A stretch of DNA of 64,000 bases from Chlorella sorokiniana. Taxonomy: Eukaryota; Chlorophyta; Trebouxiophyceae; Chlorellales; Chlorellaceae. Below, piece by piece: positions 23,679-34,570 of this stretch. How positions within the stretch are numbered: position 1 is the stretch's first letter; every line of letters starts with the position of its first letter. Location of the stretch: assembly GCA_025917655.1 (NCBI GenBank), contig CP084612.1, forward strand, positions 372,001 through 436,000. The letters are read 5' to 3'. The notes under the pieces were generated by a model. That model searched no databases, had not been told where the DNA came from, and saw nothing but the letters and a program-made list of their open reading frames with translations. The translations under genes were made by a program, and so were the position numbers.

Positions 23679-24031
23679 CGGTGCCACTTGCAGACACTCC
23701 GCCTCGCCCGCCATTCCGCCCTGCCGCGCCCCCAAACTTAAAGTGCTGCCCTGCAGGCTGTGGCTCCGGTGTGAGAGGTTTATGAGCCACAACCTGCGTA
23801 TTGCGGCGTTAACAAAGTACCCGATCGAGCGGAGCCACCCATCGGCCGATCCAAACATACGTCCTGCTGTGCCCGCTGGGGCGGAAGTCAGAGCGTCGGC
23901 GGCCTAGAAGCTTTGTCTCTCGCTCTGGACATGTGTAAACCACTGCAGCAGGTTCGCAAAAAGTGTGATACGAAACGCAAATAAGTGCAGGCATACGTCC
24001 AATCAGTCAGGACTGGATGGCAGGTGAGTCG
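23679..24031. repeat. dispersed repeat, copy 1
   Basis: This copy starts CGGTGCCACTTGCAGACACT and ends GGCAGGTGAGTCG. It is alignable over most of its length with 26559-27210 (roughly 80 percent by eye), in the same orientation. Shared blocks include AGGCTGTGGC, GAGGTTTA, GGAGCCA(T/C)CCATCGGC, TGTGCCCGCTGGGGCGG and GACATGTG. No terminal repeats or transposase reading frame were recognised. Confidence 0.7.
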
Positions 24032-24786
24032 CTGAAGGGGGCGGGGGCGCGCAGAAAGCTGCTTGTTGGCGGACTGGCCGCTGGCCGTCGCAGCTGCAGC
24101 TCCTGCCTCTGCGGCTGCCCCCCATCCAGCAAAAGGCTCTCCTCCCCCTCCTCCACGTTGCTGCAGGAAGGGGATGAGCAAGACGGGACAGTTAACACGC
24201 AGAGGGGGAGCCTGCATAACCCCGGCCACACGGCGTGCTTTACGGCCGCAGCACAACCCTCAGCTCACAAGGGCAGGCTGGTGCAGCCCTCACAACCCTG
24301 CAACCTCCTCCCCATCCTCCTCAGGCAGCTCTCACTCCTCAACAGACGGCTCAGACTGCTCGCTGCCGCTGTAGGCCGAGCGGCGGCTGCTGGCCGCTGC
24401 CGCTGTTTGGCCGACAGCGACAGCGAAGAAAAATCCGAGCCGTCCAAGGAGGAGTCTGAGCTGTGTGAGGAAGCTGAGAAGGAGCCTGCAGGGTGTGTGA
24501 GGCCTGCAGCACACAGCGGGCACTTCCATTGCTACTCCGCCAGCTTGGCGGTCATGGCCCTACATGCCATAAAACAGCTGTCACAAAAATCACACTGGAC
24601 CCAAAACTCCCGGCAGTGCCAGGCAGAGGGGGAGCAGGGGGCAGGCGAGGTCGGGGTGGGTGCTCAGCATGCTCGACACGCAGCAAACACAGCAACCTCC
24701 GGCGTCCAAGGCATTACGCCTTGACAGCCCCCGAGGTATCTGCCGCCAACAGCAGCACGGAAGCACTGAAATGCAGGGGGCAGTGG
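24032..24786. other. gene-poor tract
   Basis: Acidic Ser-rich open frames occur on both strands (for example ADSDSEEKSEPSKEESELCE on the plus strand near 24410-24470), but no domain could be identified. It could contain an exon of a low-complexity protein. Confidence 0.3.
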
Positions 24787-24893
24787 CGCGAAGCAGCCCT
24801 CACCAGTAGGTAGCTCCGCAGTTGGGGCGGGGGTCGCCCTCGCCCTCGACCCCTGCCCCAACTGCAGGAGCTACATACTGCCAGGGCTGCGCG
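24787..24893. repeat. short foldback (hairpin) A
   Basis: An imperfect palindrome centred near 24842. The left arm carries GCAGCCCT then CAGTAGGTAGCTCCGCAGTT and GGGGCGGGGGTCG; the right arm carries CGACCCCTGCCCCAACTGCA then GGAGCTACATACTG and AGGGCTGC. The arms are about 45 bases with a loop under 12 bases, a size and shape like a microRNA precursor. Confidence 0.7.
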
Positions 24894-24973
24894 GTGCCAA
24901 TTGCACTCCGCCTCCCCCCTTTCCACGTCTCTGGGATGAGGCAGGCTGATGGCCGACTGCTGCGCCCGCCGCC

Positions 24974-25284
24974 GCTGCCTCGCCCGCCGACTGTTGGGGT
25001 CTACGTCTTTGTGCAGGCTGCCGAGCCTAAGCCCGTTTTAAATAAACTGGGCGCTGGTGGCGCGCGTGCCTGGATACATCTCCTTGGTGTGGAGGGATGC
25101 AGTCACCAGAAGGCGCGGGCGCACCGCGGCTGTGCCCTCCCTCAGCCTGATGGCGACTGCCGCCCCCACGCCGAGGAGATGTATCCCAGCATGCCAGCCA
25201 CCAGCGTCCAGTTCGTTCAAAACGCGCGGGGTGCGGCGGGTTGCACAAAGACGGAGACCCCAACAGTAGGCGGGCGCGGCAGGC
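24974..25284. repeat. long foldback (hairpin) B
   Basis: A 311-bp imperfect palindrome centred at about 25127 on CACCGCGGCTGTG. Matching blocks include GACTGTTGGGGTCTACGTCT (left) against AGACGGAGACCCCAACAGTA (right), and GGATACATCTCCTTGG (left) against CCGAGGAGATGTATCC (right). Arm identity is about 75-80 percent by eye, with almost no loop. Confidence 0.75.
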
Positions 25285-25311
25285 TGCACCTGCAGGTCTT
25301 AGCTCTTAGCT

Positions 25312-25663
25312 GTGGCAATACAGCCGCCCGCTGTTGGTAAGCAGCTCAACCTGCAGCCTCAAAGCCCGCTACCGCCGGGGCTGCATGTGCGCCGGAGTCA
25401 GGGAGCACCGTGTTTGGGAAGACCCGGATGCGCTCGTAGAGGTCGGCGTGCCGCATGTCGGCATCGCCGCGACCAGCGAGGAGGGGGTTCATTCAGTCGC
25501 GGCGGTGACGACACATGCACGAGGACGTCAACGAGCGCATCATGCTCTTCCATAAGACAGTGCTCCCCTGCTCCGCCTGGGGCGCACATGCAGCCCTGGC
25601 GGTGGCTTGCTTCGAGGCTACATGCGAGCGGCACTTCCACAGCGGGCGGCTGTATTGTCACAG
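25312..25663. repeat. long foldback (hairpin) C
   Basis: A 352-bp imperfect palindrome with a loop of about 24 bases near 25473-25496. Matching blocks include GGCAATACAGCCGCCCGCTG (left) against CAGCGGGCGGCTGTATTGTC (right), GGGGCTGCATGTGCGCC against GGCGCACATGCAGCCC, and GATGCGCTCGT against ACGAGCGCATC. It directly follows hairpin B but has a different arm sequence. Confidence 0.75.
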
Positions 25664-26558
25664 ACGGGGCGGCCTCGAGGCGAAAGCAGCGAGGGGGCGT
25701 GAGGAAGAGTGGCGCTGCGCCAGCAGGGGTGTGCAGCTCAGCTTGGCAGGACATTTCGCTGGTCCGCCAGACAGGCCCACCTCCCTCTGGCGCTTGCATG
25801 CCTGCCTGCCCTCCTCTGGCGACGGCAACGGCGGCGGCAGGGTGCCCTCCTTGGCCGGCAGCGGGCCATAGCCTACAGCGGGTGGGGCTGGCAGGCATGG
25901 CTGGCGGATCACACGAGGCGTTGCTGCAGCAGCAAAACAGCCTTGACGGCCCTGGCGCTGGTTGCAGGCAACCTGGCGCAGGCAGTGCCGGGTCCTGCAG
26001 GGCTGCAGCAGGGGCCTTCGGGACTTGCTTCAATGCAGCTCACCGTCGTCTGGTTGCCGTTAACGAGCCCTCTTGGGCCGACGAGGTTCGCAGCAACCTC
26101 CTGCTGGCAAACTTGCACCACGCCGAAGACAACAGCAGGTCGTGCTTATCTGTGATCAGGCGGCGGCGGGTGGCGCCGTCGGGCGGCCGCGGCGGTGGCA
26201 GCGAAGCCAGCCAGCACCTGTCTCGTCCCTGGCTGCCACTTGCTGCTGCGTTCTCAAGCTCTCAAGCTCTTCACAGCTTCGGTCAGGAATGGGCGGGGAA
26301 AGGGAGGATGAGGGGCTGGCAGCGGCAGGAGCCTTGAAGGCACTGGGAGCATAAGCAAAGCACAGGGTAGCTTAGAAGCGAGTGTGCCGCGGGACTCGCC
26401 TGGATAGTCCCCGCAGGACCGGAAAAATGGAGGGTGGGCCGTCCAAGGCCTCAAACTGCAGTCGTCTGGGCCCATGCAGCGGTGTCAGTCTACCTTCGAT
26501 AACAAAATGACAAGTGCTCGGAATTCCCAGCGCCCTCCTTCTCTGAATTTCTCTTACA
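25664..26558. other. gene-poor tract
   Basis: Open frames are compositional. No convincing gene was found, and no foldback as clear as the two upstream was seen. Confidence 0.3.
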
Positions 26559-27210
26559 CGGTGCCACTTGCAGACACTCCGCCCCGCCTCGCCCCTCCAA
26601 ACTCAAAGTGCAGTTCTTCAGGCTGTGGCCCCGATATGAGAGGTTTACTGGCAGTATTCTGCGTTGTGTGGGGTTAACAAAATACCTATTCGCGCGGAGC
26701 CATCCATCGGCTGATGCAAACACTACACCCTGCTGTGCCCGCTGGGGCGGGAGTCGGGAGTGTCGCCGGCCTAGATGCTTTGCCTTTGCCCTGGACATGT
26801 GCGAACCAATGCAGCAGGTTGCAACAAAGTGTTGAACAAGAGACAAAGTGCAGTGCTAAAAGCGGCACCCTGGCAGAACTCAACATGCCTGTGAGTCCTT
26901 GCTGGCGGGCTGCGCAAGCACTGGCTGTGGCTCCTAGCAGGCCTGTGTGTGGGCCTTTAGGTGTCGTGTCGACTTACAGCTGGTAGCATGCACGCTATGG
27001 AAGAGGTACAGAGTCTGGGAAGGTCAGGAGAGGTCCAGAAATAGGGGCACAGGCATCGTAAATATCAAGGCAGGGGAAAGCCGCCAGGCAGCTTCAGGCA
27101 AATCCAGAGAATCCAGGTGTGACTCAGTTCTAAGGGGGTTTTATAGGGGGCAGAGCAAAATAAGTGCGGGAATACTTTCGATTAGTCAGGACTAAATGGC
27201 AGGTGAGTCG
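26559..27210. repeat. dispersed repeat, copy 2, with about 300 bases of extra sequence
   Basis: Matches copy 1 from CGGTGCCACTTGCAGACACT to about 26850 and again from about 27150 (AAATAAGTGC, TCAGGACT, ATGGCAGGTGAGTCG). Between these blocks it has about 300 bases absent from copy 1, so either copy 2 gained or copy 1 lost an internal segment. Confidence 0.65.
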
Positions 27211-27499
27211 AGGGGGGCGCGCCAGCAGGCAGACGGCTGTAGCCAGCGCCTCCATGTGGGATTGTGGTGCGAAGGTCGATGAAACAGCTGTCAATCTCAG
27301 CCAAGGTTGCATTGCGGCCGGCCAAAGTTCAATCCTCGGCACAATGACTTAAGAAAAAAACAGCAAGGTTCAATCCCCGCTTGCTGCTTGGAGTCAGCGA
27401 GTCGGCTCCAAGCAACTGATCTGCCAAACAGGATGGGGTGCCCAAACCAGCAGCCTGGTGGCCACCCTGGAACGCCCATGCGCAGCTGACGGCCGTCTG

Positions 27500-28839
27500 C
27501 TACTGTGCATCTGCGGTGAGGGTGGCGACGAGCAAGCCGCCGGCGTTGTGCAGGGTGTACGGGATGCCTTCCTGGCGCAGGCAGCCCTCCACAGCCTCTC
27601 GGATCTTGGCCACGCCGCGGGCTGAGTGGCGGCCGCGCCCTGTGACAAACGGCACGGTGACAGCGTCCACGCCTGTGATGCTCAGGCACATGCGCGCCTG
27701 GCTGAGTTTGGATTCCACGAGGCTCAAGGCTTCGCTGACTGCAGGGGGCGGAGGCAGAACAAGGGGCAGTAACGTCAGCACAGACAGCCAGGACAGGGGC
27801 CTCGCCACGCGCAGCTCCCGGCTTTATGCTAATGGAACAAATCGAGCAGCCAGCGCAGCAGAACGCCCGGCAGCTCACCAGTCTGGCAGTGGAGGTCAAT
27901 CTCAGACATTGCCATCGCCTGGGCCGGATTGTTGCGTCGGAACGCCTCGGCTGACGCGCGCCGTTCCTCCGCAGCTGCAGCAGTGCGTGCCTCTGCAGCC
28001 TGACGCTCCAGCTGAGCCGCCTCTTGCACGCGGTTCTTGCGCTGCAGGGCGGGGCAGGAGGTTGAGGCAACGCGGGCACGGTCTGTGTGTGACGGTGGGT
28101 TGAAGGCGAAGCACGAAGACAGGCAGAGCAAGTGCGGCAAGCATGGGAGGCACGGCCAGCCAGCATGCGCTCGCAGCCCTCACCCGTGCATCAATCGCCA
28201 GCTGGCGCAGCGCCTGCCCCGACTCCTGCAGCTCCCTCACGCGACTGCGGCTGGCCAGGAAGGCAGCCTGGGCTTCGCTCTGAGCTGCGCCGTCGTCTGT
28301 CCGCGATTTGCGCGATGTGGGCCTTGGCACAGGGAGAGGCGGCGGTGGGCGCTTGCGTTTCGCACGCACCACGGCGGTCCAGCAGTCGGCTTCGGGGCTG
28401 GAGTGTCGGAGGTGGGTGCGCCGCCGCCATCGTCTTCGGCCTTAACCTCCGCCTTGAGCGAGCGGCGGTAAGCCTCGGCGGCTACCTCGACGTCCCCGGA
28501 GGCTTCTTGCAGCAGCAGCTGTAGGTTGTCAGGAGGCGCTTCTGGGAGCCTCGCCACAAGGGCGGCGAGCCCCTCATCGGTGGGCTGCCAACACAGATCG
28601 GCGCATGACCCGCCGGTGGGGGTGTTGGGGCCATCTGAGCCAATGCCACGACCCGCGCCAAGACGCAGTAGATCAGGGAAGTCGTTTGGGTCGAGGGGTG
28701 GGGGCGCCACCGAAGGGGACGGTGGGCAAGGGCCCGCAGCCGCCGCCAACGCAACGCCAGAGGCCTTCCTGCGGGCCCATGCATTGGTGGGCCTTGTGGT
28801 GCAAGTGTGGGGCGCCAACCGCTCCTTAACACGATCCAT
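27500..28839 (-). CDS. CID7-like protein: CUE-like, DUF1771 and Smr domains
   Basis: Plant CID5/6/7-type proteins join a PAM2-like motif, a CUE domain, DUF1771 and a C-terminal Smr (small MutS-related) domain, and are linked to poly(A)-binding protein and RNA metabolism. Here the N-terminal exon (MDRVKERLAPHTCTTRP) contains PPPLDPNDFPDLL, a possible PAM2-like stretch, then the CUE-like LQLLLQEASGDVEVAAEAYR. Exon 2 has basic DCWTAVVRAKRKRP and the DUF1771 helices QAAFLASRSRVRELQESGQA. Exon 3 continues NRVQEAAQLERQAAEARTAA and begins the Smr domain with MSEIDLHCQT. Exon 4 completes it: SEALSLVESKLSQARM, VTVPFVTGRGRHSARGVAKI and LHNAGGLLVATL. The usual DLHG is DLHC. One frame shift in a C-run near 28395 separates the CUE and DUF1771 parts. 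An AG just before the ATG hints at a further upstream exon. Confidence 0.78.
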
Positions 28840-30338
28840 CTTTGCCTGCGTCGACAGGGTGAGAGTGACGCGCAGCAAGGGGTCGGAGGAGCGATGAAAG
28901 ACCGTGCAGCCGCGGCGGGGGCTGCGTCCCCGGCGGTGGGGGCAGCTTCCTGCGCAAGTCGGGGAGCGCCCGCAAGCGAGATCGGGCGCATTTCAAGTCC
29001 CTGGGGCCAGTTGCAGGGTTTGTGGAATGAGGGCCCTCGACTGGCTTTTGGGTGATGGCCGAATTTGCTAGCGAGACGCCGGAACCCTCGAGCAGCCAAC
29101 CCCGCTCGAAACAGATATGGCGTCCAGGAATGACGCATGACGGAGTTGCAAGATCGGGAGCGCGCGCAAAAGCAGCTGCGCAGGCGCAAGGAGGCGGGGG
29201 ACTCTGAGCACCCACCGAGCAAGCTTATAGTCGACAGTCTTGAGGGCCGATCTGGTCGCTCGAGGCAGGATTGAAGATGTTCTCAATCGAAAGGGGCTAC
29301 CAAACGCTTCGGAAGATCAGGGCGCCGCCCCGCTGTGCTGCGCCTCGTCGCCGCATCGAGTCGCAGGGTTCCCTGCATGGGATGGACGGGGCAAGGCTGG
29401 CTCTTCAAGGCCTGTTGCAGCACCAGGCTTCACATCACATCTGCACACAACCCAAATATGTATAAATGAAGATGCAGGTGCTCGTGTTGCTTTAATCGAC
29501 TGCCCCGTGCAACCAAGCCGTCTGCCGCTTGGAGTGTGACTTTCACCCCTCCCCTCCCACCAGTTTTCCTATGTGTGGCTTCACGCATTGCCCGGTCCAT
29601 GAAACTATGCCACTGGGAAGCACCCAGGCGCTGCAAGCCTGATCTTGCCTGGGGTTCTCTGGCAGCCTGCACTGAGTGTGGCTGGGTCGACGTGGGCAGC
29701 ATCTGCATCGGCCGGATCGCAGATGTGTTAAGAGCTGGGAAAGAGTAACGAATTTGTCAACCAGCAGGCTTCCTGCCGGCGTGTGAACGCCTGAGAGATT
29801 GTCCTCATGCGGCAATCTGCTTCTGTGGCTGCTTGCCACCCGTATCAGGGCATTTATTTCAAGGCAGCAGGTTTCGTGTGTTGAAGATAAGGAATGAGGC
29901 ACCATTGTGCTGCATGCATCTCCAGGCAGCGGACATTCAGGCAGGAGCGCAAACGGGGAGGAAGGGCCGCTCTACTGGCGCCATGGGAGGAAGAGCGCTT
30001 GTGGGCAGAAGCCGACGGCGCTGCATTTCAATCTTGCAATACATCGAAAACATCAAGTTTTGAATCTGCTTGCCTGTGAAGTTTAACCAGTGAAGCCGAC
30101 CGGCAGCTCGCCACCCTTCAAGCTTTGCTTGCACGGTCCGTTTATATCCTTGCCAAGGCTTTTGATAATCGTGACATGCTGTGCACCACACGGTGGAGGC
30201 TGCAGACGGCAAGCGGCGGGGCTCGGCTTCAGCAGAAAATTCTGCGTCCAGCCGCAGAGGTGAGCCTCTGTGTTTTGTGTCAAGAGCAGCAGTGTAAAGA
30301 TTGATCAACGCCAGGACGAGCGCTTGGCCCGTGTCAGT
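28840..30338. other. long spacer, no recognisable gene
   Basis: About 1.5 kb between divergently oriented genes. Base composition is visibly less GC-rich in 29230-30300 than in neighbouring exons. No domain, RNA gene or repeat was recognised; the 5' parts of both flanking genes may extend into it. Confidence 0.35.
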
Positions 30339-31156
30339 ATGGCAGCCGCCGCCGCCAGTCCGCCGCCTGACGCCGCCGCTGCCCCTGCAGCCCCAAGCTC
30401 ACGCTGCCGCCACACTTTCCCCTGCAGTTTGGCGGCCGCGCGGGCAGCAGCAGCGGCGGCAGCGGCGACGCCGAGCGTCGGCTGCCGGGGGCGTGGTGGG
30501 GGCGGCGCAAGAAGGCGCGGCAGCCGGGGCTGTTCGAGGTGGAGGACATCTCGCCGCCACGCCGCTCCCTGGGCATCCATGCGCTGCCGCCGGTGCGACG
30601 TGTTCCTCGCTGTGCAATTTGCTGACATGCTGGACAGTATGCTGCTGCTGTCCGCTGGTGCTATGCCGCCCTCTCGATGGGTTTCGTGCTTGCAGCCTGT
30701 TGCTTGAAGCGGGGTTTCAGGCATCCGGGCGTTGTGGGCACCTTTGCTGCTGCTTCCGCTGCATGCAGCAACGCCGTGCGGTGGGATCACACGCTTGCGA
30801 CAGCTGTTTGGCCAGAACAGCGTCCATTGCGCTCCATCCACCTGAACTCCTCCACACGCTGACAAGGCGACACACGCCGCCCGCCGCAGAACACGCACAA
30901 CGGCGACCAGATCGAGGTGGCGGGCGACGACTATGTTGTGCAGTCGGTTGTGATGCAGTACAAGCTGGTACGCGGCAAGTACCGCCGGGACCACACCCGC
31001 CTGGAGGTTTTCCGGACTGGGCGGTACCTGGCCAACAGCTTCCTGGAGAGCCTGCTGCAGCTGAAAGGGCCGCCCCCGACCAGGGCAGCGGCTCGGCGCC
31101 GTCGTAGCGAGGCGCTGGCGCGCCGCCCTCCCGCCCCGCTTGTCCCTGCCTTGTAA
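30339..31156 (+). CDS. conserved-looking protein of unknown function, two exons
   Basis: Not assigned to a family. Exon 1 begins MAAAAASPPPDAAAAPA, compatible with an organelle-targeting peptide. It continues, after a one-base shift in a C-run near 30395, as KLTLPPHFPLQFGGRAGSS, WWGRRKKARQPGLFEVEDIS and PPRRSLGIHALPP. After an intron ending near 30890, exon 2 reads NTHNGDQIEVAGDDYVVQSV, VMQYKLVRGKYRRDHTRLEV and RYLANSFLESLLQL, then a low-complexity basic tail to the stop. The VAGDDYVVQSVVMQYK and RLEVFRTGRYLANSFLE segments have the alternating pattern of a real small beta-rich domain; plant plastid proteins with a similar feel exist, but no name can be given from sequence alone. Confidence 0.6.
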
Positions 31157-31684
31157 TACCAACCCTGCCTCACTCCAGCTGCCTGTGCACTTGCCTTGTT
31201 CCAACCTGAACCCTGCCCCACCATCTCCCACCAAGCCCAGCCCCCAACCCGTACGCTTACTTATACAACACCATTGTCCCTTTGGGCCCCGACCTGCATC
31301 CCCACGCCCACCCTTGCACGCTGAGACCCGCCCATCTGATCCAATTGAGAGGAAAGCACGCCGCCTGTTGTCCCCAGCCCCACACAGATACATGGGCGGC
31401 AGCGGGTGATTACACTCGTTCGTTTCTTGCTGTGAGCAAAGGAAGCGCAACAGGAGGAAGAGGGGGGCGGGATCCATACGGGGGCAGGCAGGCACGCAGG
31501 GGTGTGCAACAGTCACGAGGAGCGGCAGGCAGGGCGTGGAAAAGCACAGGGAGGGCGGCACGCCTGGGCAGACTAGGTGAGTTCAGGGCCAGAGAGCCTG
31601 GGTGCCGGCTGGCATGTAACTTGAGGGTTTAAAGCACTCGGTGGGCAGCAGGTGGTGTGCCGCAGGCGCATCGGGTCAGCTGCT
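31157..31684. other. spacer between convergent genes
   Basis: Holds the two 3' UTRs. TTACA near 31393 on the plus strand (TGTAA on the minus strand) could be the ALY poly(A) signal. Nothing else was recognised. Confidence 0.35.
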
Positions 31685-33869
31685 TCAGTCCTCCATGGCG
31701 GTGGGCCCGCTGCGGCCACGCACGCTGCTGCCGCGGCCGCGCACGGCGCGCGCCGTGCCCCCGCCGCCTGCTGGAAGGTGCGCGTCAGCTGCACCGTGCG
31801 CCCGCCGCGCTCCCCGCTGATGCGGATGCCGCTGCTCAGGGTGCGGGGGCCGCCGGCGGCGCCGCCCGCGGGGGCCGCAGCCCGCTCAATCAGCTCAATC
31901 TGTGGCAGCCGGTCGGCAGGGGGAGGCACTGTCGGCAGCGGATCGTGGCACGGTGCGCCTTCCCAAATCGCTGCTGGCTGCCCATGGACCGCCCGCCTCT
32001 CATGTCTCTCATGTCTTGTTCCCCCAGTCAAGCAGCATTCCTGGTGAATCATGGGCTCCCCACCGACCATGAAAGGGCAGGAGCCCGGAGCCGCAGCACG
32101 AGCCCCCACCCACCTGCATGGCCTGCCCGTCGAGCTGCACGTTGTTGTACCGCCGCAGAGCGCGCTCAGCGTGCGCAGCATCCCCGTACACCACCTCGGC
32201 GGTGCCCTCTGAGCGACCGCTGCACACAGGCAGGCAAACACAGATGTGACTGACCGGCGCAGGGGAGGAGGAGCTGGAGCGGCGGCATCACAGCAAGCGC
32301 GGCAGCCGGCCTTCGCTGAGCAGGGACACCCTGCGACGCGGCTCCCGCACTTTCCACCCCGCGCCCACCTGTTGTCGTAGTGCACGGTGTGGCTGACCAG
32401 GGGGCCGCAGGTCTCAAAGAGCTCCTGCGGGGAGGAGGGGCGGCAGCGGGGCTGGGGGCGGTGAGCATTGCGGCCGACGGGCGGTCGCGTAGCACGCGGT
32501 GCAGCAGCCGGCACACCGCTTTCGTGCAAGGGAGCGCCGGCAGGAAGGCCTGGAATGCCTCAGGGAAACAACCAAGCCTCAGGGAAAACAACAAAGAAGC
32601 AGGGGACAGCCCGGGAGGGAGAGGTCAGGAAGGGCGGCAAGAGCGCACCTTGATGTCGGCGTCGGTCACGTTGTAGTGAAGGTTTGAGATGAACCTGCGC
32701 AGGGGGAGGGGCGGCGGGCGGCGGGGCGGGCCGCAGGAGCAGGGTGAAGGCCGCGGCGGGAGGAGGGGGGCCGTGGAGCGCGTCCCAGCTGCCGCCACCC
32801 AAGCGAAGCGCGTGCTCCAGCGCCGGCTCCGGTGGGGGATGGGCCGGGTATGCAGGGCGCGGCGGCCCGCGGCCCCTCGGTTGACCATTGGGCGTATGGC
32901 CCGCGGCAGCGGCACTCAAAATGCTGTGCGTAGTTTGGAGGGCTGGATCTGCCCCTCTGGCAGGGCCAGCCCGTCGGCACAGAGGTGCGCGCTGGCTGGC
33001 CGACCGCCTCGCCGAGGGCGGTGGTGGTGGGAGCGTGCGTGGCGGCTGCGGGCATCCACACGTGCAGCCAGGCACCGCGGTGCGGCCACAACGACTCGTC
33101 TGCGCCCCGTCACCCTTCGCGCTGCGCTCTGCCGCACTCACAGCTTGGTGCCAAGGTGGGTGGGGTCGCGGGGCGCGCGCGCGCGCCGCGGCGGCCGGCA
33201 CCGGCGGGGGCCCGCGGTACAGGTCGTGCCCCCACTTTGCGCCTCCGTCCAGCGCCGCCGCGCGCCTCGGGCGCCTGGTGGTCGCGCTCTTCGCGGATGC
33301 GCACAGAGGTGGGGCCGGCGCCGGTGGAGCGCTGCACAGGCGGCGGGCAGGTGGGACCGGGGAGAGAAGGGTGACGGGCAGGGCAGGGTGCACGCGTGTG
33401 TGGTTGCACAAACGCGTCTGCTGCCCCGAGGACGAAGTGGAGCCGGCGGTGGCTGCGCTGCGGCCTTGCTGCTGCAGGCTCTACTGCTGCAGGAAGCAGA
33501 CGGGGGGGGGGAAACAACCAAGGCGGGGGACACATAGAGCGGCAGCAGCCTGCCAGGAGGACGCACCCGCTTGCCCACGCCGCCCTTGACGGTGATGGAG
33601 ATGTTGCGGGTGCGGGGCTCGCCGCGGGGCGCCCCGATTTGCTTGGGCGCGCGGTCTGACGCTGGGCGGCTGCCCCTGCGGCCCTCCACCTTCTGCAAAC
33701 AGTAGCAGACGTGTGGGCTTGCCGTGCGCACAGCGAGGGTGTGGGTGCTTGACTACCGGCGGGTGCGAGGGTGCTGCGCCCGGCCCACCTTCTTCTGGTT
33801 GTCTTTCTTGTTCCGCTGCTCCGCTATCAAGTCATCCAGACTCTTGTTGAGAGCGGCCTCAGCAGACAT
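31685..33869 (-). CDS. ALY: ALY/REF mRNA export factor (THO complex subunit 4-like)
   Basis: ALY/REF adaptors bind spliced mRNA and the UAP56/NXF1 machinery for nuclear export. Exon 1 encodes MSAEAALNKSLDDLIAEQRN then KKDNQKK, the family's N-terminal UAP56-binding motif. Next are Arg/Gly-rich segments (VEGRRGSRPASDRAPKQIG, RTRNISITVKGGVGKR). The RRM is spread over four exons: KLFISNLHYNVTDADIK (RNP2), ELFETCGPLVSHTVHYDN, GRSEGTAEVVYGDAAHAERA (RNP1) and ALRRYNNVQLDGQAMQ, then IELIERAAAP. The C-terminus, after a one-base shift in a G-run near 31765, reads TARAVRGRGSSVRGRSG and ends AMED, an RGG tail typical of the family. The start ATG at 33869 matches the family exactly. It is transcribed divergently from the TIPIN gene. 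Confidence 0.88.
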
Positions 33870-34570
33870 GGCTGGAAGGGCTTAGGGGCCTGCAGGAGCA
33901 GAGGACTGTCGTCGGAGCGGTGGCGGCAGCCGGGAGCAGCCAAGCGTTCGAGTGCTGGGGAGAGAAAGGTCTTAGGCTGTGGGGCTTGGGTTTCGGCGGT
34001 TCTCAACCCACACAGGGTGAGCTGCGGCAAGACGTTCGCCGCTTGGGTTCTCCGCGGGACTTGGCACGGCTCTCAGACGCAGGACCCCACAGAAGCTCTT
34101 GTGCAGCCACCAAAAGTGTCTCAGCCCGCGAACGCCCGCGATGGTGGCCGCCCAGTGGCACGCACACCCAATCAAAGCCCGGCAGCGTGCCGCAACGGAT
34201 TTGCGGCTCACCTGCGGGTAGAATTGAAGAACTGGAGCGTGGGAAGAGGAAGGGCGACGCTGCTTTGCACTCGGGCGCGGAGATCGAGTGCGGATTGAAG
34301 GAGCGGAGGCAGGAGGGGTCTCCAGCTGCGGCGAGGAAAAGCGACAGTAGGTAGGCGGTGGGGAGCAGCGGGGGCGCCCTTTCCCGCGGCACGGCTGGCG
34401 GAGCCTCCGTGGCACCACGTTGCCCTCTCTTGAATTTCCCTTACGCACCTTCCTTGTCGTCCGCAGCAACACGTGCTGCCTATACCGACATCTCATTGCA
34501 GCTTGAGTTCTGAGAAGCATCGCCCCAGCGCCAGACGTCTTCAGCAGGGGACAGCTTTACAGTAAACGCA
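33870..34570. promoter_or_regulatory. shared divergent promoter region (ALY / TIPIN)
   Basis: Seven hundred bases separate the start codons of two divergent nuclear-protein genes, so both promoters and 5' UTRs must lie here. No specific element was identified. Confidence 0.4.

Noticed and set aside
24410-24500. Acidic plus-strand frame ADSDSEEKSEPSKEESELCE as a gene
   Set aside because: It is short, no start or convincing flanking exons were found, and the opposite strand has an equally acidic Ser-rich frame.
27290-27400. Possible tRNA or SINE: two GTTCAATCC-like B-box or T-loop sequences
   Set aside because: No matching acceptor, D or anticodon stems could be drawn around either, and no A box was found at the right distance.
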